Shown here: positions 62,299 through 64,000 of the stretch, in pieces | Position numbering within the stretch: position 1 is the stretch's first letter | Layout of the letters: the number at the start of each line of letters is the position of its first letter | Origin: Polystyrenella longa | GTDB taxonomy: Bacteria; Planctomycetota; Planctomycetia; Planctomycetales; Planctomycetaceae | Reading direction: 5' to 3' | Assembly (NCBI RefSeq): GCF_007750395.1 | Contig: NZ_CP036281.1 | Span: 843,211-907,210 of the forward strand | DNA length: 64,000 bases | Translations under genes and position numbers: made by a program | The notes under the pieces: generated by a model | What the model saw: the letters and a program-made list of their open reading frames with translations, nothing else | Databases searched by the model: none | Told to the model about the DNA's origin: nothing

Positions 62299-62693
62299 CA
62301 GCAACCGATCATCGTTTCCCGCAGAAATGCCGACTCAAGACCAACGCCAGCTTTCAGACGGTCTACAACGCCAAGCAGGCCAAAGGAGACAACCGACTCC
62401 TCATCTTCGCCGCCCGTAACGGACTTGGTTACACCCGTCTGGGTGTGAGTGTCTCTCGCAAAGTCGGCAACGCCGTCTGCCGTGGCCGCTTCAAACGCTG
62501 CTTCCGAGAAGCCTTCCGGTTGGAACGCCCCGAATTGCCTGTAGGACTCGATCTGATCTTCATTCCCCGTCGCGGCACCACGGCCGATACCGACATCTAT
62601 CGCCAATCTATTCAGAAGCTGATTCCACAAGTGCTGGAGGTTATCGAGCGAAATGAACGCCGTGCGTCCCGTTCCGACAGGTCATCCCAATGA
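62295..62693 (+). CDS. rnpA: Ribonuclease P protein component
   Basis: 132 residues. The RnpA signature is plain: [50 protein letters not shown] and DLIFIPRRG. It binds the catalytic RNA of RNase P in 5' maturation of tRNA. It overlaps both neighbours by ATGA. In most bacteria rpmH stands just upstream; here the place is taken by the membrane protein. Confidence 0.95.
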   Translation: MTATDHRFPQKCRLKTNASFQTVYNAKQAKGDNRLLIFAARNGLGYTRLGVSVSRKVGNAVCRGRFKRCFREAFRLERPELPVGLDLIFIPRRGTTADTDIYRQSIQKLIPQVLEVIERNERRASRSDRSSQ

Positions 62694-62929
62694 TGAAACT
62701 GCTCCAGACGATCGCCGCGATTCCCGGTTACCTGCTAACCGGCTTGATTCGTCTCTATCAGATCTTCCTCAGCCCCTTGCTCGGTCCAAGTTGCCGCTTC
62801 CACCCCACCTGCAGCGAATACGCCTTGCTCGCAATCAAAAAGTACGGCGTCCTCAAAGGAAGCTGGAAAGCAACCCGCCGCATCTTCCGCTGCCACCCCT
62901 GGAACCCCGGCGGCTATGATCCCCCCTGA
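62690..62929 (+). CDS. yidD: YidD membrane protein insertion factor
   Basis: 79 residues. [46 protein letters not shown] and the end [13 protein letters not shown] are diagnostic. YidD is a small membrane-associated protein that supports YidC-dependent insertion; the three Cys of the family are present. It overlaps rnpA by ATGA. The usual following yidC and trmE are not here: the next gene is a nucleotide-sugar enzyme. Confidence 0.95.
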   Translation: MMKLLQTIAAIPGYLLTGLIRLYQIFLSPLLGPSCRFHPTCSEYALLAIKKYGVLKGSWKATRRIFRCHPWNPGGYDPP

Positions 62930-63249
62930 GGTGTTATCTTCTAATCTGAGTAGTCAGAATTCCCGCCCAGGTGTGCCACGTTTAGCTCGTCTAAATGGGG
63001 AAATGTGAGTTCTGTTATCATTACTTATTCAACGGGTAGTCTGTGACTGTTCAAACTCAGCACGGCGTTGTGGATTAATCCCGACAATCGTTACACTTCT
63101 TTCTGTAATCCACTGCACCACCTCAGGCGATATTGCCATAAAAGAGAGATAATAGAACTCACTTCCTTTATGTTGCAGTAATACGGATTGAATAGCAGTA
63201 AATATCGGTCCGTGAGATTAGTTCGATCCTTCCACAGGTCCCCATTCCC
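62930..63249. other. Gene-free stretch
   Basis: 320 bp between yidD and the guanylyltransferase gene. No protein-like frame, hairpin with T-run or tRNA recognised. It presumably holds the promoter of the downstream gene. Confidence 0.4.
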
Positions 63250-64000
63250 ATGCTTCACACCCTCATCCTTGCCGGCGGTAGCGGGACTCGCTTCTGGCCT
63301 CTCAGCCGGAAGGCGTTTCCTAAACAATTGCTCGATCTGACCGGCGAAGGTTCCTTGCTCCAGCAAACCTCAAATCGAGCTCAGGCATGTGCCCCCAGCG
63401 AGAACTTGTGGGTGGCGACAGGAGAGCATCTTGTCGCTCCGATTCAGTCGCAACTTCCCGATCTCGACTCCTCGCACATTATCGTCGAGCCTTGCGGTCG
63501 AAATACGGCTCCCTGTATTGGGCTCGCCGCCCTGCAGCTTCTGGCAGTCGACCCGGAAGCCGTGATGCTCGTGTTGCCATCGGATCAACTCATCACGCCC
63601 GTCGAGGAATTCCGTCGAGCGGTGGAGCAGGGAGCTAAACTGATCCAAGACGATTCCACCCGCTTTGTCCTCTTCGGAGCAAAACCGACATTCCCCTCGA
63701 CCGGCTTTGGATACATCGAACGGGGTAGTGCCCTCGAAAAGACATCGCCCACCACTTTCGACGTTGCTGCTTTCCACGAAAAACCGAATGAACCCACCGC
63801 CGAGAAATACCTGGCAGCCGGATCCTTCTACTGGAACTGCGGCATCTTCCTCTGGCGGGCCGATCAGGTTCTGGCGGCGATTAAAAAACATCAGCCCGAT
63901 CTCTACACTCACTTGGAACGCTTGCAACCTGCGGTCGGAACAGATGATTGGCAATCCGCATTGGAACATGAATTTCCTCGCATGCCGTCGATCTCTATCG
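63250..64000 (+). CDS. manC: Mannose-1-phosphate guanylyltransferase, N-terminal part
   Basis: 250 residues, frame open to the right window edge. The pyrophosphorylase signature LILAGGSGTRFWPLSRKAFPKQLLDL is at the N-terminus, and VEPCGRNTAPCIGLAAL, LVLPSDQLI and FHEKPNEPTAEKYLAAGSFYWNCGIFLWRADQVL confirm the ManC/GMP family. It makes GDP-mannose from mannose-1-phosphate and GTP. No good binding site is seen before the ATG. Whether a C-terminal isomerase domain is fused lies outside the window. Confidence 0.93.
   Translation, partial: MLHTLILAGGSGTRFWPLSRKAFPKQLLDLTGEGSLLQQTSNRAQACAPSENLWVATGEHLVAPIQSQLPDLDSSHIIVEPCGRNTAPCIGLAALQLLAVDPEAVMLVLPSDQLITPVEEFRRAVEQGAKLIQDDSTRFVLFGAKPTFPSTGFGYIERGSALEKTSPTTFDVAAFHEKPNEPTAEKYLAAGSFYWNCGIFLWRADQVLAAIKKHQPDLYTHLERLQPAVGTDDWQSALEHEFPRMPSISI

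Overview
The window comes from a bacterial chromosome, most probably of a planctomycete (Planctomycetota). Pointers are: two adjacent type I signal peptidases that each carry a zinc-ribbon-like insert and a large extra domain; a giant secreted protein with an N-terminal FEDKCLL element resembling the planctomycete lepRxLL motif; a BPSS1187-type hydrolase; a PmoA/DUF6807 protein; a PQQ-like beta-propeller; a sialidase; and a very cysteine-rich CCAPEA-repeat protein. The assignment is an inference from gene content; no rRNA or other marker is present.

Layout. 1-8.3 kb: end of a sialidase, then leftward genes for a monoheme-type secreted protein, a thioredoxin-like lipoprotein, an esterase, YceH, an M28 peptidase and a TPR protein. 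8.7-14.7 kb: one 1978-residue secreted protein with a phosphoesterase-like domain that has lost its metal-site residues, plus a duplicated ~280-residue module. 15.5-20.6 kb: LptB and the two signal peptidases. 20.7-22.1 kb: an RHS-repeat fragment and an unknown acidic protein. 22.4-29 kb: PQQ-propeller protein, nitroreductase, Nudix hydrolase, mannonate dehydratase, BPSS1187 hydrolase and TrhP (YegQ), with a 90-bp dispersed repeat present twice. 29.2-32.6 kb: a compact leftward operon of seven small genes (three membrane proteins, a lipoprotein, a papain-like cysteine protease, a thioredoxin lipoprotein and a one-TM protein). 32.9-38.4 kb: GlsB-like protein, Cys-rich repeat protein, UDP-glucuronate decarboxylase, M48 peptidase and DinB protein.

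38.5-51.2 kb is the most striking part: 16 co-directional genes encoding a phage-like particle. In order they are protease-scaffold, decoration protein, major capsid protein, a tail-assembly-chaperone-like gene with an apparent -1 frameshift extension, connectors, gp10-like protein, tail terminator, tube protein, a miniature tape measure, distal tail protein, a hub/spike protein with a Ser-rich stalk, and three glycosyltransferase-type genes. No terminase, portal, integrase or replication gene is visible. This suggests a domesticated particle or gene-transfer-agent-like system whose tip may be glycosylated. The 29-32 kb operon could be its lysis or release cassette, but that link is only an inference from proximity.

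51.3-64 kb: UvrC lacking its C-terminal HhH domain, YbdK and an M20 peptidase (one leftward operon), a STAS protein, PmoA/DUF6807, a ferredoxin, a rhodanese, a leucine-rich-repeat protein, a DnaJ of the CbpA type, the rnpA-yidD pair without rpmH, and the start of a mannose-1-phosphate guanylyltransferase cut by the window edge. No tRNA, rRNA, CRISPR array or insertion sequence was recognised.
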